From NCBI GenBank assembly GCA_008802785.1, contig VUYT01000005.1, forward strand, positions 124,001 to 188,000: DNA of 64,000 nt, written 5' to 3'. Under the pieces are notes generated by a model. The model was given only the letters and a program-made list of their open reading frames with translations, was not told the DNA's origin and did no database searches. Shown piece by piece: positions 44,301 through 57,234 of the stretch (its first letter is position 1; each line of letters starts with the position of its first letter). This stretch comes from Symmetrospora coprosmae (taxonomy: Eukaryota; Basidiomycota; Cystobasidiomycetes; Symmetrosporaceae). The translations under genes were made by a program, and so were the position numbers.

Positions 44301-45094
44301 ATGGCAAGCTACAACCCCTTTGCGTGGAGCACGACCCTGACGCTTTCGCGGGACACACTGGCGCGGCGGGACAGCGACGGCAAGCTCGCCTTGACGAAGT
44401 CAGTCACATTCCAGTGGATCTTTCTGCGCTTCCTGCTTGGGGCGGACGTGTGCCTGCTCTTCGAGATTATGGGCGCGTTTGTGCTGTCGCCGGCGGACTA
44501 CGCCGGGAGGGACTTCAAGACCCACCGGAGTGCAAGAGCGCTGCTGTTCATCGGATGCATAGGCGGACTGCCAGTCGGACTCGTCCTTATCCTCATAGAC
44601 GTATTCACCTCGGGCGTCCCAACTCTCAACGGCACGGGCAGGCGGAAGATGGATGATACAGACGTAGTGGCGCACTTCCAGCCGCGCAAGGCAGCGATAC
44701 AGCAATGCCTTCTGCGCATCTTGCTCTGGCCGCCACTAGCAGCTATGGTGAGACGGATTGCCATCGCGCATGCTTTCTCGACCCTAAAGCTGAGCACGCC
44801 TCTTCCTGTTCGTCTTCTCCAGGGCGGTGTCGTCGGCACTCTGCTGTGGCACGTTTCGGAGAGATCCAAGCGAGGCGATCCACTCGCGCGCAGTGCGACG
44901 GGCGCACTTGTGCAGACGGTAGGCGCGGCCAGTGAGTACGCCCGAGCTTTGCTACCTTGATCTTGTTCTGCGATTTCGCTAATTGCGGGTTCCGGACGCT
45001 GGTCATAGTTTTCGTGAGCGGGCCGAGCGTCATTCAGCTCCTCTTGCTCGGTCTGGGATCCACCACAAAACCAAATAGCAAGGGTAAGACGTGA
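44301..45094 (+). CDS. Predicted multi-pass membrane protein, function unknown
   Basis: Two exons, 44301-44931 and 45009-45094 (donor GTGAGT, acceptor GTCATAG), 238 residues. Start MASYNPFAWSTTLTLSRDTL. Hydrophobic stretches are WIFLRFLLGADVCLLFEIMG, LLFIGCIGGLPVGLVLILID, LLRILLWPPLAAMV, and a last one partly in exon 2 (IFVSGPSVIQLLLLGLG), suggesting three to four membrane passes with a basic cytoplasmic loop. I do not recognise the family. Confidence 0.65.
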
Positions 45095-45569
45095 GATCGC
45101 TGGAAGCAATGATCAAGACAGTAGGTCGAGTCGATAGGGAAGAGGTGCGATAGAGCCAGCGCGGACAAGTTCGACGAAATCGCCAGAGAGGCAAAACCGA
45201 GTGGTATAAGCTGTCGAAGCGACATATCCTTCATATTGCGCGCAATGCGGAGACCCTTGCTCGACGTGTATCTATTGACTTATCACGAAACCTCCTGGTC
45301 GTGGCGCTGGACCTGCGAGGGCAAGGCAGCGGACGAGATGACCTTGCAGCATCAGCATACTGTGACTTTGTCCATGCAGTCTGCAGGCGTGATTGCCGGG
45401 CCTTGTACGGCGCCTGATATCCATACGGTCACCTGTCTACAACTCGTCATGCCGCCCGCGGTTCACGGCGTGCAGCATTGCGAGCAAGTCGTCGGCGCTG
45501 CGAGAGACCGAGCGCGACATCAGCCAGCGCGCACCTGCTGGTTTTGGACCATGCAGCTCGGCCTAGGCC
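45095..45569. other. Convergent intergenic region
   Basis: Between the ends of the membrane protein (plus) and the small secreted protein (minus). Open stretches here show no coding character. Confidence 0.4.
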
Positions 45570-45851
45570 TTACCTCAGCTCGTCCATGCTGTTGATGAGC
45601 CAGGGCTCTTCTTCCCCGTTCTCCGCTATGCCCTGGTCTGCGCGCTGCCGCTGATTGCCCGGGTCGACCTCGTGCTCCTCCTTGTGCAGTCCCTTCTGCG
45701 GCCGCATGAGCTTGGGAATGGTCCCCGTCTGGCTGTCGTCGTCGTGCACGGCCTTGGGTGCGATGCCGTGGGAGTTGTCGCCGCTCTCGGCTGCTCCGAC
45801 GGCAGCGGCAACGGCGCCCAGCAGGAGGAGGATGGCAGTTGCAAGGCGCAT
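45570..45851 (-). CDS. Small secreted acidic protein
   Basis: A single exon of 93 residues. The start MRLATAILLLLGAVAAAVGA is a textbook signal peptide with a likely cleavage after AVGA. The mature part of about 73 residues is hydrophilic, without cysteines: DNSHGIAPKAVHDDDSQTG, IPKLMRPQKGLHKEEHEVDP and ENGEEEPWLINSMDELR. No domain recognised. It may be a secreted peptide precursor or an effector-like protein; the signal peptide is the only functional evidence. Confidence 0.6.
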   Translation of the reverse strand: MRLATAILLLLGAVAAAVGAAESGDNSHGIAPKAVHDDDSQTGTIPKLMRPQKGLHKEEHEVDPGNQRQRADQGIAENGEEEPWLINSMDELR

Positions 45852-46107
45852 CGTGTTGCGGATGAATCCTGCTTTGGTTTGCTATTCCCTCAGTTCGGAA
45901 AGAGAGAGAAGGCAGTGAGGAGACCGGGCAGGCGACAGCTGCACGAGCCGACCTCACCACGTGGAGAAGCGTGGCCAGGCACAGCGAGCGAGACGAGCCA
46001 CGGCAGCAAGCCAGAAGTAGCAAAAGCAATGGTATGACAGAAGTTTGGCAGGTAGTATGACTACATGGAAGATCGCGCACAGATGGTATCGAAAGCTACG
46101 GACCACA

Positions 46108-48589
46108 TCAAGCCATGGCCCTGCCAACAGCAGCAATGATCTGCCCGCCTCGAACAGCCCGCACGACGCGCGAGATGTTGCCTCCGACGGACCTGCCGTG
46201 CTTTCCAGCAGCCACGTCACCCCTTCGCACAGAAACGTCGAGCTCGCCCCGGATGCAGGCGTACACCTCGGCGGTGCGTCCGAGGCTCACCTGCGTCTCG
46301 GCAACCTTCTGCTGCTTGCCCTCGGTGGCCTCCGTGCGCAGGCTGCGGTACAGCTCGAGAGCTGACGCGCAGAAGTCGGCGCGGAAGGCCTGGACGGCGC
46401 GCAGGGCGCCAGCGCCACTGTCCCCGCTGAGCGACTCGACGACGGGCCCGACAAGGTGCCTCGCAATGTCGTCGAAGCGCGGAGCAGAGTCCATCGACGT
46501 CGTCTCGTCCAGCCGCTTCAGCAGCGCGAGGAAGACCTTGTTCTGCACCTGGACCAGCTGGCCTGGACCCGTGAAGAGCGAGGAGAGGTGCTTGCTGACA
46601 ACGTCGTTGGACAGCTTGCGCACGGCCAGCTCGAAGGTGACGTGCATGACGCGAAGGTCGACGGCCTGCGAGGCGCAGTAGAGGTGGTTCGAGAGGAGCT
46701 GCGGAGATGTGGACGTTAGAAGAATACGACATACCCAACGCCCGGCGACGTGAGTGACTCACCAGCGACAGGACATCATTCGCCTCCATGGTCTTTCGGG
46801 CAGAGATCAGTGCCAGCGAGTTGACAGACTGGTTGTGCATCTCGGCAGACTGGACGTGCGTGCTGACGGGAGCAGCGAGGAAGCCGAGCTCGGAGCAGTA
46901 CGCCGCCGAGTGGATATCGAGACCCTTGCAGTGGTAGTTGGTGCTCGGCTCGTCGCCGGCCAGGCAGGACGGGAGCCCGCGGTTCATGGTACAATTGAGC
47001 AGCTCAGTGATCTGCGAGAACGAGAGCTTGCCAAAGTGCTCGAGGGCGAGCCTGGTCGACTCCATGGCTTGCGTGACAGCCATCTGCGGGGCGAAGTGGG
47101 GCTCAGCTTGCTGCCTGCTGCCGGCTGGCTAGGGCATGATTGCGAGACAACCTACAGCCTGGAAATTCCCGCCATGGTGGATCTTGTCACCCTCGACATC
47201 CAGCAGCGGGTTGTCCGTCGTGGTGTTGAGCTCCCTCTCAATCTGCTTGCGCGCCAGGTCGAGCGACTCGAGCTGAGGGCCGATCCACTGTGCGGATGTC
47301 CTAAGCGCGTAGCGGTCCTGGCGGAGTATGCCCACATCATCCTGAATGCGGACCTCGGGCTCCTCCTGGACGGCGAGCTTGGACCCGGCGAGGAGATTGC
47401 GAATGATTGTTGCGCTCTGCACCTGGCCCGCAGCGGGGCGGGCAACGTCGTGGATGAACGGGTGGAAGCTACCGACGTGGCCAGACACTGCATTCCACAC
47501 TTGTCAGCTCCTTGGCATCCGCTCAAGACACGCAGATTGCACTCACTAGCTTCGACCGTCATGGCAGTAGCCGTCATGGCCACGTTGGCGAGGTTGACGG
47601 CATCGTAGACGGCCAGGCAGCCTGCAGCAGCAGAGAAGGCGGTTCCATTGACGAGGCCGAGACCCTCCTTGGCAGCGAGGGTGATCTTCTCGAGGCCGTA
47701 CTGCTGGATGGCCTCCTGGGCATAGAGGATCTGCTTGTTCTTTGTGTCAAAGACGCGGACGTCCGGGTGGCCGCAGATGCTGGCTGCGACATAGCTGAGC
47801 GGGCTGAGGTCGCCGCTGGCGCTGATGCTGCCTCGGAGGGGCACGCAAGGCACGAGGCCGTTACCCAGCAGGGCGAGCAGGGCCTTGAGGACGACGGGGC
47901 GGACGCCAGAGTGCCCCCTAGCGAGCGAGTTGACGCGGATGGCGATGGCTCCGCGCACAATGGGCATCGGCATGCATGCTTCGCGTCCGATTATTTGTGG
48001 AAGGATGGAGCAAAGCAGAAGACGCGAATGAAGGGTGGACGCGACGAGGAGGAGGAAGATTTGGGACAATCAGAACTGGTCACCTCTCTCAGGCGGGGGG
48101 AAGGGACGCTCGGAATAGGCGTACATCTCTTCGTAGGACGCGTCAAGGGGCACGTAGCCGCAGAGCTGGTGCTCGAGGAGCGAGACCTGCAGCGCCATCA
48201 GGTCGCCTGTGCGCGTGTCTGCCGAACCGCCAAAGCCGGTCGAGATGCCGTAGAGGGAGAGGTGGGCCTTTGAGTTGAGGAAGTCGACGCTCCCCTGGAT
48301 CCTCGAGTGGACCTCCTCTGCAGACGATAGGGCGGCGGAGTGGCCATGTCGGCCAATGGCGACAATCTGGGGGATTGTGAGCGAGTGTCCGTCAATGACG
48401 ACGGGGTCGGACTTGCTGCCGGCGAGCGCCTCGACCTGGCTGAAGAGGTCCAGGGTGGAGCTACGCGTACGTAGGGCGAACAGACAGGGTGAGCGAGTGA
48501 ACGCAGTCTACAGACTGATGTAAGACCCACGAGAGGTGCATCGTCGACGAGCCGTTCGCGTGGCCGTTCGCTTTGCCGTTGGTGTGCAT
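46108..48589 (-). CDS. PAL: Phenylalanine ammonia-lyase
   Basis: Six exons: 48516-48589, 48084-48460, 47547-47978, 47156-47499, 46763-47083 and 46108-46698; 712 residues, as expected for fungal PAL. The Ala-Ser-Gly triad that forms the MIO cofactor is in [14 protein letters not shown] (about residue 205). Other signatures: [64 protein letters not shown] and [20 protein letters not shown]. The enzyme deaminates phenylalanine (and often tyrosine) to cinnamate and ammonia, in yeasts usually for use of aromatic amino acids. The intron after residue 150 (47979-48083) ends at a weak acceptor, ACGCGAAG, so a few residues there are uncertain. Confidence 0.93.
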
Positions 48590-49418
48590 CGTTGCAGGTC
48601 GTTGGTTGCTAGGAGCGGAGAAAGGGGTGGAGTGCGCTGCTGATCTGGAAAAGTGACGGAGAGGAGTGGTTGGAGCGAAGGAAAGAGGGGAAAGACAAGG
48701 GGATGTCCAGAGAGAAGAGGTTCTGCCTTGCTGCTTGCTCACTTGTGACCCTCCGGCAAATCAGTAGGCCGACAGGGAGTGCAAGTACGGTATCGGTGGG
48801 TCAGCTGATCCAGTTCAGAAAGCTTGGTGCCCGCAGGTGGCAAGGGGCAAGCTTGCAAGGGAGGACAGACAGCACGCGCACAGAGATCCACGTGATGCAA
48901 GGGAACCGCGTGTTCGGCCACCGGGCTTCGGCTTCGGCTTGGGCTTTGGGCGGTGCGAAGAAGGGACATCGCCGTGATGTGTCCAGTCCCAGCAGCAGCA
49001 AGGACGGGCATGGGCATGATGCCGAGGGAAGTCGTCCCTTTTGCATGCACGGCCGGTGCCTTGCCATTGCTGCGAGCCTGCCTGAGAAGCTACGGCCGAC
49101 ACTACATACTGGCAGCTCTGCCCCGACGGGGTTGATTGCATGGACGTCTCGAGCTCAGTGACGGCTCAAGCACTGGGGTACGATCCCGTATACAGCATTG
49201 TCATTGCCCATCCTGCCGCTGTATTCTCTGCGCTTGTCGTCTCCCGGTTGCAATGCTCGACCACTGCATCTCCGATTGACTTGCGCGCAAAGTCAGGTGC
49301 TCCGGTGCAGGCGCGCGCCCTTGTTTACGAGAGCTCGACATCATTCATCAGACTTCCCCATCACAGCAGCAATAACGACAGCACGGCACAGCAGGGCAGG
49401 GCAGAGCAAGCAAGAGCG
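48590..49418. other. Divergent promoter region, PAL and MIS12
   Basis: About 830 bases, the longest promoter region in this half of the window. No further gene, TATA box or repeat that I can support. Confidence 0.4.
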
Positions 49419-50932
49419 ATGGACAGTCCTTCGACGTCGAGGCTCAATGGCCCAGATGTCCCGCAGGCGCACTCAGGGGCCGGCGCATTGGAGGAAGCTG
49501 CAGTCTCGCTGCCAGGATCAGCTGCACAGACACGCCCACGTTCCCTCCTCGAAGACATCACGTCCGAATTTGAGCGCACACAGGTGCAGAACGAGCTCAG
49601 CAGCGAGCTGTTTGGATTCGCCCCGCTTAGCTTCACGAGCCGCGTCGTCGACTCGGCCAACGAGGTCATCTATGATGTCGTCGACAAGATTGAGGTCGAA
49701 GTCATGAAGCGGTGGGGGAGTGCGCTGCCGACCGGTGCAGAACAAGAGCAGGGGGAGGATAGGGCTGTACTGCTGCAGAAGAGAGCCGATAAGGTCCAAA
49801 AGGTGGGTGTGGGTGCAGGGAGCTCGGAAGCTGGAAGGTGGATGAACGCGTCCTGGCTCGCAGCGCAATCGGCACACTGTGCACGCGACTACAACAGTAC
49901 AGCACCCGACCCTGACTGACTGATCTGCTCCATGTTCGGTTTCATGTTCGACAGGGCGTCAACCGGCTCGAAACGCTGCTCATGGCCGCCGTCGACCTCC
50001 GCTTCGACCAGGCCGAAGTCTACCTCCTGCGCAACATCTTCCGCCCACCCGTCGAGCTTATCCCCTACCTCCTCCTACCACATCACCCACCCGCGCATCT
50101 CCTACGCGTCCAAGCGCAAGCCGAGGCGGCTGCTCTGCAAGCCGGCCTGGCTGGCTCTGCCGACGCGCCACAGGGCGTCAAAGGCGAGGACGAGGCCATG
50201 ATGCGCGAGCTGGGCGAGGCCATCAGCGAGACGAACCGCCTGCGCGAGGAGATCCTCCTCATCGACACGGTGCAGGAGCGCCTGGACCGCCGCACGCTTG
50301 CGCTCAAGCGGGTCAAGAGCGGGCTGAGCGAGCTGCTGAGCGGGGGCGGGGCGAGAGGTGCGTCCGCGCGCCTTGCTGATTCAGTCTTGCAGTACATATC
50401 GCGCTATACGAGCTGATCGAGATCGACTCAACCTTTCTCGAGCCCGCAGACACGCTCGTCGAGAACGGGAAGCAGGTCGCCCTCGTCCTCCCGCTGTACA
50501 TGTCACAGCTGCACAGTCTGCTCGCCGCACCGGCACTCGGCAGCAGTCTATCTTCCAAGCCTCTGCAAGCAGCATCTGCGTCTGCGAGCCAACCCCACTC
50601 TCGAGCAGACTCGTCTGATCCGGCTGCCGTGCGCTCGCGCGAGCGGGAAGATGGGCGTGAGGCCTGGAAGCAGTCGCGCGAGGCGTACCTCCAGTGGCGC
50701 GTTCATCGGGCTCTGGCCACCTCTGAGAGCGGAGGAGACGCGGGGGCAGCTGCGCCTGCGGTCGACGAGGAGATGACGGAGCTGCATCGCGGATTCGGCA
50801 AGACGGGCGGAAGCAGGGAGCTCAAGGTGGGTCTGCCCTTGCGCGCGCATCTCTTCAGCGAAAGGGGGCAAGCAACGAAGCTGACATGAGAACACGCTCG
50901 CACAGGCACTGAAGGAGCTCGTTGAGGGGTGA
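49419..50932 (+). CDS. MTW1: Kinetochore protein Mis12/Mtw1
   Basis: Four exons: 49419-49802, 49955-50357, 50393-50826 and 50906-50932; 415 residues. The core matches Mis12: ELSSELFGFAPLSFTSRVVD then SANEVIYDVVDKIEVEVMKR, LETLLMAAVDLRFDQAEVYL and RNIFRPPVELIP, followed by a coiled coil (ELGEAISETNRLREEILLID). The protein is part of the MIND/Mis12 complex, which links the inner kinetochore to Ndc80. The third intron is only 35 bases (50358-50392), the shortest I had to accept. The last exon encodes eight residues (ALKELVEG). The start at 49419 gives a 45-residue disordered leader. Confidence 0.85.
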
Positions 50933-51563
50933 TGTCCGTCGAACCAGCTTGGCTGCCAGTGACGGGGATGTGGAGAGGTGCAGGGAGGGCAGTTCCGATA
51001 GCGGTGGTATTGTTGTTGTCAAGAAGAACTGAACGGGAGAATGTGGAGACTTGCTCTGCGGCAAGTGGCTTCTCCGCTATACATGCTGGACAGGTCGCCA
51101 CCTTGCCCTCACCGCGACCTCTTTGCCGCCGTCACAGTCCACTGCAGTCGCGTCGGCGGGACCCGAGACCCAATGAGGGTGGAAGTCAGCACTACGAGAG
51201 GGGCACCTGTTCGCAAAGATGTAGTGCCTTGTTCAGCTCATAAGGTCGCTCTTGTCCCAGCTTAATGCTACGAATCCCCTGCGGCCAACCCATCGACGTC
51301 GGCCCCGTCTCTCCGGGTCCCGTCTGTCCCTCCCTTGCTGCTCCTCCAACCCTCCCCCTCTGAAAAAAGAGGGTCCAGGACAAAGAAGCGGGATCCAATC
51401 CAGGATCCACTCACAACCGCGAGAGAAGGAGACCACCTCTGCCAGGAGGGAGTCAGACATAGAGCAGTACACGGTTACGCTCTACCCGCTCTGTACGGAC
51501 GCCCCTTTCTCCTCTTTTCCGAGAGAGAAGGAAGAGAGGCGCCTCTGCCCGGGTTTTTCCCAG
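50933..51563. other. Intergenic region and eIF4G leader
   Basis: About 630 bases. The second half probably contains the eIF4G promoter and 5' UTR. An in-frame open stretch continues upstream of the chosen start to 51252 but has no family similarity. Confidence 0.45.
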
Positions 51564-54500
51564 ATGAGCAAGACTCCATCATCATCATCATCGGCATCAA
51601 ACGTAGCAGCATCGTCAAAAGCGACTGCTAGCAACAGCAAGCCGTCGTCGGGCGCTGGTGCTGGTGCCGGTGCCGCTGCCACCGCCAACCTGACGTCCAG
51701 CAGCAGCAACCCAACGGCGTCAGCCTCGTCGTCGACGACGCCGACGGCGCCGCCTGCCGCCTCGAATTGGGCAAAGATCGCAGCTAGCGGCCATGCCCGC
51801 CAGTCTCAGCAGCAGCAGCAGCAGGCAGCTGCTTCATCTGCTCAGCCTGCAGTGAACACTGCTTCCACTGCGAACGCCGGCAGCGCAGGCGCAGGCGCTG
51901 CCACCCCTGCCCCGACTTCAGCCGCCGCCTCGCGCGCCAACTCGGTTCAGCACTCGAAGCAGCCCTCGCTCGCAGGATCTGGCGCCGCCACACCAGTCTC
52001 GGCGGCTGGAGGCAGCGGTCAGCAGCAGCAGCAGCAGCAGCAGCATGGCAGGAAGCCGTCCGCTGTGGCAGAGCCATTCGCAACCTCTATCGCAAGCAAG
52101 GGTCTCCCCGCCAAGCAGGGTAAGTCCGACAAGGCGAAATGAATCAGGCCGCTTTTTCTTTGCCCAGGATCGGCTCGACCGTTGAGCGTGATTCGAGCGC
52201 GAGATAGAAGGAATACTGACATGCATTTCGTCTGCAGCCGACGTCAACATTGCATTCGGGAACCTGAACCTGAACGACTCGGCCAACGGCAAGAACGCCA
52301 GGTCGGCCTCGCCAGCCCAGCCGGCGCCTTCCAGCGGCAGCACAGGCGGCGCAGCCCCGACCGCCTTCGGGTCCATTCCTACAGCCACAGCGCCTGCTGC
52401 TTCGTCCTCGAGCAAAGCTGATGCCGAGCCAGCCAGCAAGCCTGTCGCGGCCGCCGCTGCGCCCCGACCCAAGCTTGACTTCAACAGCTTCTTCCAGGGC
52501 GGAGGCGGCTCGCCGGAGAACTCGCCCACCAAGGACACTGCCCCTACCTCGCTTGCATCTTCCCAAGCCGGTCCTGCCTCTTCGTCTGCTGGTGCCAACA
52601 ACAGCGAGCGCAGAGCTTCCACGTACGACAACGCGCAGACTGCAAATGCCTTGTCTCCCCGTGCGCAGGCGGCTCAGCTCCCGTCGCACCAGGGCGGCGC
52701 CCCCGCTGGCATGCAGCACCACCACCTTGGAGCCTCTGCTCGCCCATTCTCGCCAATGAGCAGCAGACCAGGCGTAGCCTCTGGCTACGGCATGGTGCCA
52801 CAGTCACCTTCTTTCACTCCCGGCGCGCCAGCGTTCGTGCCTTCCACCCCACAAGGGCAGCAGCAGGGCTTCGGGCAGCAGCAAAATTACCCGCCGTACG
52901 GTGGCAAGGTGAACGGGCTTACATCGAGCAATGGCCCACAGCAGGGCGCACGAAACACCCAGACAGGGCAGCAGTCCCAGCAGGGCCAGGCTCAGGGCCA
53001 GTCATTCTTGCAAACAAGCAGCAATCGAGGCGGCCCTAATGCTGCGGCGCAGCACCAGTTCCAGCAGCAGATTAGGAATTCCGGCGGACCTGGCTCTCCC
53101 AGAGTCAACCCTGCAGGTCAGCAATTGCCTGGATCTTTCTACCCGGCAAACCCTGCTGCATATGGCATTCCGCAAGGCGGCTACAATGGCCAGGCTGCCT
53201 ACCCATACTCGGGCTACTACGGACAGCCTCCAGCACCGTACGGAGCCCCTCAATCACCGTACCCCGGCTATGCTCCAGGTCCGCCAGGCTCGCAACAGGG
53301 CCGTCCGCCGCTCAACCAGCAGCACTCTTCGCAGATGTCGACGCCAGGTAGCCCTGCCCCGTCAATGCGCCCTTCCATCTCGTCGCAAAATTCGAGCCAG
53401 TGGAACGTCGCTACAAACAGCAGCAATGCACCCTCTTCCAGTGACACGGCCTCCACAGCCGGCACGCCCGCACCCTCCACTTCCTCTGCTTCCACGCACT
53501 ACCGCCAGCCATCCACTCCGCAGCCGCACCACCACGCACAACATGCACACCACCACAGCAACCTCATCTCGCCCGCCGCACCTTCCTTTACCCCTGGACA
53601 GCCCATGCACTCTGGCGCTTTTGCAGGCCAGCAGTACCAGGCTCCTCCTACCACGCTCAACCCCAGCGCGAGCGGGTTCAGCTTCCAGCCTCGCCAGCCC
53701 GGCACGCCCGGTACGGCCGTCCTCACGCCTGCCCGGCAGAGCAAGGCGCTCCTGATCAAGAAGCCGCCTACCAAGGAGGAAATGGCTGCAAAGGCAAAGG
53801 CGGACAAGGAGGCCGCTGACGCCAAGGCAGCTGCCGAGGCGAAGGACAAGCCTGCAGCGGATGCATCTGCCGCCCCGGCGGCCACTTCTGCCGCCGACGA
53901 TGAGAAGGCGCAGAAGGAGAAGGATGAGCAGAAGGCCACAGCTGATGCTGCGGCAAACGCTGAGAAGGAGGAGGCGAAGGCTGCTGAGCAGGCCGAGCTC
54001 GACAAAAAAATCCGCGAGCAAGAGGCAGAGGCCAAGCGGGTCCGTGAGCAGCAAGAGGCTGAGGAGAAGGCAAAGAAGGAGAAGGAGGTTGCCGAGGCAA
54101 AGAAGAAGGCTGACGAAGAAGCTGCCGTCGCTGCTGCCGAGGTCGAGAAGAAGAAGGCCGAGGAAGAGCAGAAGAAGGCTGCTGAGGCTGCTGCTCAGAA
54201 GGAGAAGGAGCAGAAGGAGAAGGAGGCAAAGGAGAAGGCTGATGCTGAGGTTGCCGCAAGCAAGGCGAAGGCTGACGCAGATGCAGAGGCCAAGTCAGCG
54301 GCCGCGGCTCAGCCAGCTACCCCTGCGGCAATGTCGCGTCAACCCTCTTCCACCGCTTCCACGACCGAGGCTTCCATGCCCGCCACTCCGGCAGGCGGCG
54401 AGGCCCCATCAGCCTCTGCCCCACAGCCGAGCGGCAAGAAGGCGGCCCCGGAGCCATTGGACCTGTCCAAGAACTCCGCCGTCTCCGAGGGCAGCATTGT

Positions 54501-57234
54501 CGCTCCCGGCTCTGCACTCAGCCACGCCCGCATCATCGAAGATCTGTCCGTCGTACCCTACCCCGCCGGCACCTCCCAGCCAAATGCCAACCTCAACAAA
54601 TCCGCCAAGCCAGGCAAATTCCGCTACGACCGAGAGTTCCTCATGCAGTTCATGGACGTGTGCAAGGAGAAGCCCGAGCAGCTCCCGTCGCTGGAGGCAA
54701 TCGGCATGACGGACGAGGGACCTCCTCAGTCCGGTGGCCTCCCCATACCTCGCTCCGCCTCGCACGGCGGCCGAGCACGAGGACCACCAGGGTCGGTGCC
54801 CAATACTCCTCTCGGCCAGCGTGGTCCCCCTGCCCTCGGCCGGACTGTCTCGTCTGGCTTTGCGGGCATGGGCAACTTTGCTGGTCCTCCTGCGGCCATG
54901 TCGTCGGAGCAGCGCTTCGCGCAAGCGACAGCGGCTGCTCAGGGTGGTTTTGCTCTTCCTGGTCGACCGGGCTCGATGCAGCGCGCACCGAGCACGACGG
55001 GCGGACCGGGCGGTATCCCTCTCGGAGGACCGAGCGGGCGAGGTCAGGACAGGCGGAGCGGACGAGGTACCCGCCGCGGACCCGAACGTGCGCCGATGCA
55101 GCCTGTCATGCAGGATCAGCCGACACTTGAGCTTAGCGAGAACAGGTGGACACCATCGGTGCAGCTGTCACGCGCCAACAAGGACCAGCCGGAAGACTCG
55201 CCCGAGATTGTCGAGCGCAAGGTCAAGGCTCTGCTCAACAAGCTCACCATTGAGAACTTTGAGAGCATCAGCAAGCAGATTCTTGCATGGGCCGACAAGT
55301 CGGCGAGCGAGACGGACGGACGCATTCTCAAGCAGGTCATTGCGCTCATCTTCGAGAAGGCTACCGACGAGCAGACATGGTCTGCCGTCTATGCACGCTT
55401 GTGTCTCTTCCTCAACTCGTACGTCAGCACCGACGTGACCGACGAGAGCTTGAAGGAGCAGAGCGGCGAACTCGTCTGCGGCGGACGCCTCTTCCGACGC
55501 TACCTCCTCACTCGGTGTCAGACCGACTACGAGAAGGGATGGGGAGAGAAGGAGAAGGCCACCGCCGCGGCAAAGGTCAAGGAGGCTGCCGACAAGACGA
55601 AGCGCGAGGAGCTCGAGAAAGAGGCCGAGGCTGCCGGTGTCGACAAGGAGCAGGCTCTCAAAGGTGCCGACTTCTCTGACGAATACTATGCCATGGAGAA
55701 GGCTAAGCGTCGAGGTCTCGGTCTCGTCCGGTTCATTGGAGAGCTCTACAAGCTTGAGATGCTCCGAGATAGGATGTGAGTGGATACGATTCGCCTATCG
55801 TACTGTCGACGTCAAGCTGACCCGATAACTTTACAGCATGCACGAGTGCATCAAGAAGCTCATGGCCAACGTGGTCACTCCTGAAGAGGAGGATATCGAG
55901 TCGCTCTGCCGGTTGTTGCTGACAATCGGCAAGCAGCTCGATACGCCCAAGACTGGCGAGGCAGACAAGGACTACATGAGCATCTACTTCATGCGACTCA
56001 ACACCATTGTCGAGAACAAAGCAGTTTCTTCGCGTCTCATCTTCATGATCTTGGTGCGTGTTGACAGAAGAAGGCCCAGACAACCCGAAGAAGCTGACAA
56101 TATCAATTCCGCCACGACCGCAGGATGTCATTGACACCCGGAAGAATGGCTGGGTCGGCAAGAGCGTCCCTACGGGACCTAAGCTCCTTTCCGAGATTGC
56201 GCAGGATGCCGAACGGCAAAAGCAGGACGAGGCACGGCGGACAGCCAGCCAAGGACGAGGATTGCCACCAAGAGGGATGGAGCGTGGTGGTTCTCGTCGC
56301 GGCATGGGTCGCGACGGTGCACCTGGGCCGGATGGGTGGACTCAGACGGCCCAGCCACCACGGCCGCAGAAGGCCGGCGACCTCACCACTCTCGGCAAGA
56401 TCCGTTCGAGCAGCGGATCGCCTTCCCTCAACCTGCTTGGCCGCAAGCCCGTCGCCAAGGAGGAACCTGCTGCGGTTGCTGCCAACCCGTTCGCGCTGCT
56501 GCAAGGCGGTGATGACGTCGCAGCACCTGAAGTCACCTCGCCGCCAGGCAATGCGCCTGCGGAGCCTGCGCCAGAACGGAAGCGCCTCAACCTCGCAAAG
56601 CGGACAGTCAGCACGCCGACGATGGCCGATGCCGAAGCGGACAAGAAGGATGACGAGGACGAGGAAGGCGAGATCAAGGAGGGTGAGAGCAAGGCGGCGG
56701 GCGAGCTGGACGAGGCTACGAAGCGGTCCATCGGCAACTCCGTTGCGGAATACCTTGGAGTCAAGATGATTGACGAAGGGAAGGCCACCTTTACGGCATT
56801 GCCCGAAGCACATCGTGGCGAGCTGGCCAAGGCATTCATCACCAAGGCGATGGAGTCCAAGAAGGATGTCGTTGACGCCGTCGTCAACCTCTTTGAGGCC
56901 GTTGCCGAGGACGGCATCGTCTCGACTGCTGATTTCCGGACGGCCTTCGAGCCCTCCATGGAGACGCTCGAGGATCTCGCTGTCGACTCGGCGAGGGCTT
57001 TCGACTTCATGGGCGAACTTCTCGCCGCGGCCGGTCTCGCAGAGTCTGACGTTGAACATCTTCAAGGCAAGATGGTCTCGGAAGAAGACGACCTGGAAGG
57101 AATCCAAAAGAAGCTCATGGAAAGCTACCAAAAGGCTCAGTCGGTGCGTTATTCTATCGCTCAAGTCTCCGCACAAGCAAGGCCTCCTTTGCCAAAGCAT
57201 CGGCTAAAAGCTTTGCCCATCATCTTCACAGTAA
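51564..57234 (+). CDS. TIF4631: Translation initiation factor eIF4G
   Basis: Five exons: 51564-52119, 52238-55775, 55837-56053, 56124-57143 and 57232-57234; about 1777 residues. Order of parts: low-complexity Ser/Ala/Gln-rich N-terminus, a charged Ala/Lys/Glu coiled-coil region (about 690-880), the eIF4E-binding site YDREFLM (Tyr at about 982), Arg/Gly-rich segments, the MIF4G domain beginning ERKVKALLNKLTIENF (about 1178-1460) and a C-terminal MA3 domain from SIGNSVAEYLG (about 1640). eIF4G bridges eIF4E, eIF4A, eIF3 and poly(A)-binding protein on capped mRNA. The last intron (donor GTGCGT after 57143) splices to a TAA, so the stop codon is the whole last coding exon; unspliced, about 30 unrelated residues would follow. 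Confidence 0.92.
52020..52044 (+). repeat. CAG (poly-Gln) repeat in eIF4G
   Basis: A run of CAG codons inside the low-complexity N-terminus of eIF4G; a second shorter run lies near 51809-51824. Likely length-variable between strains. Confidence 0.7.
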
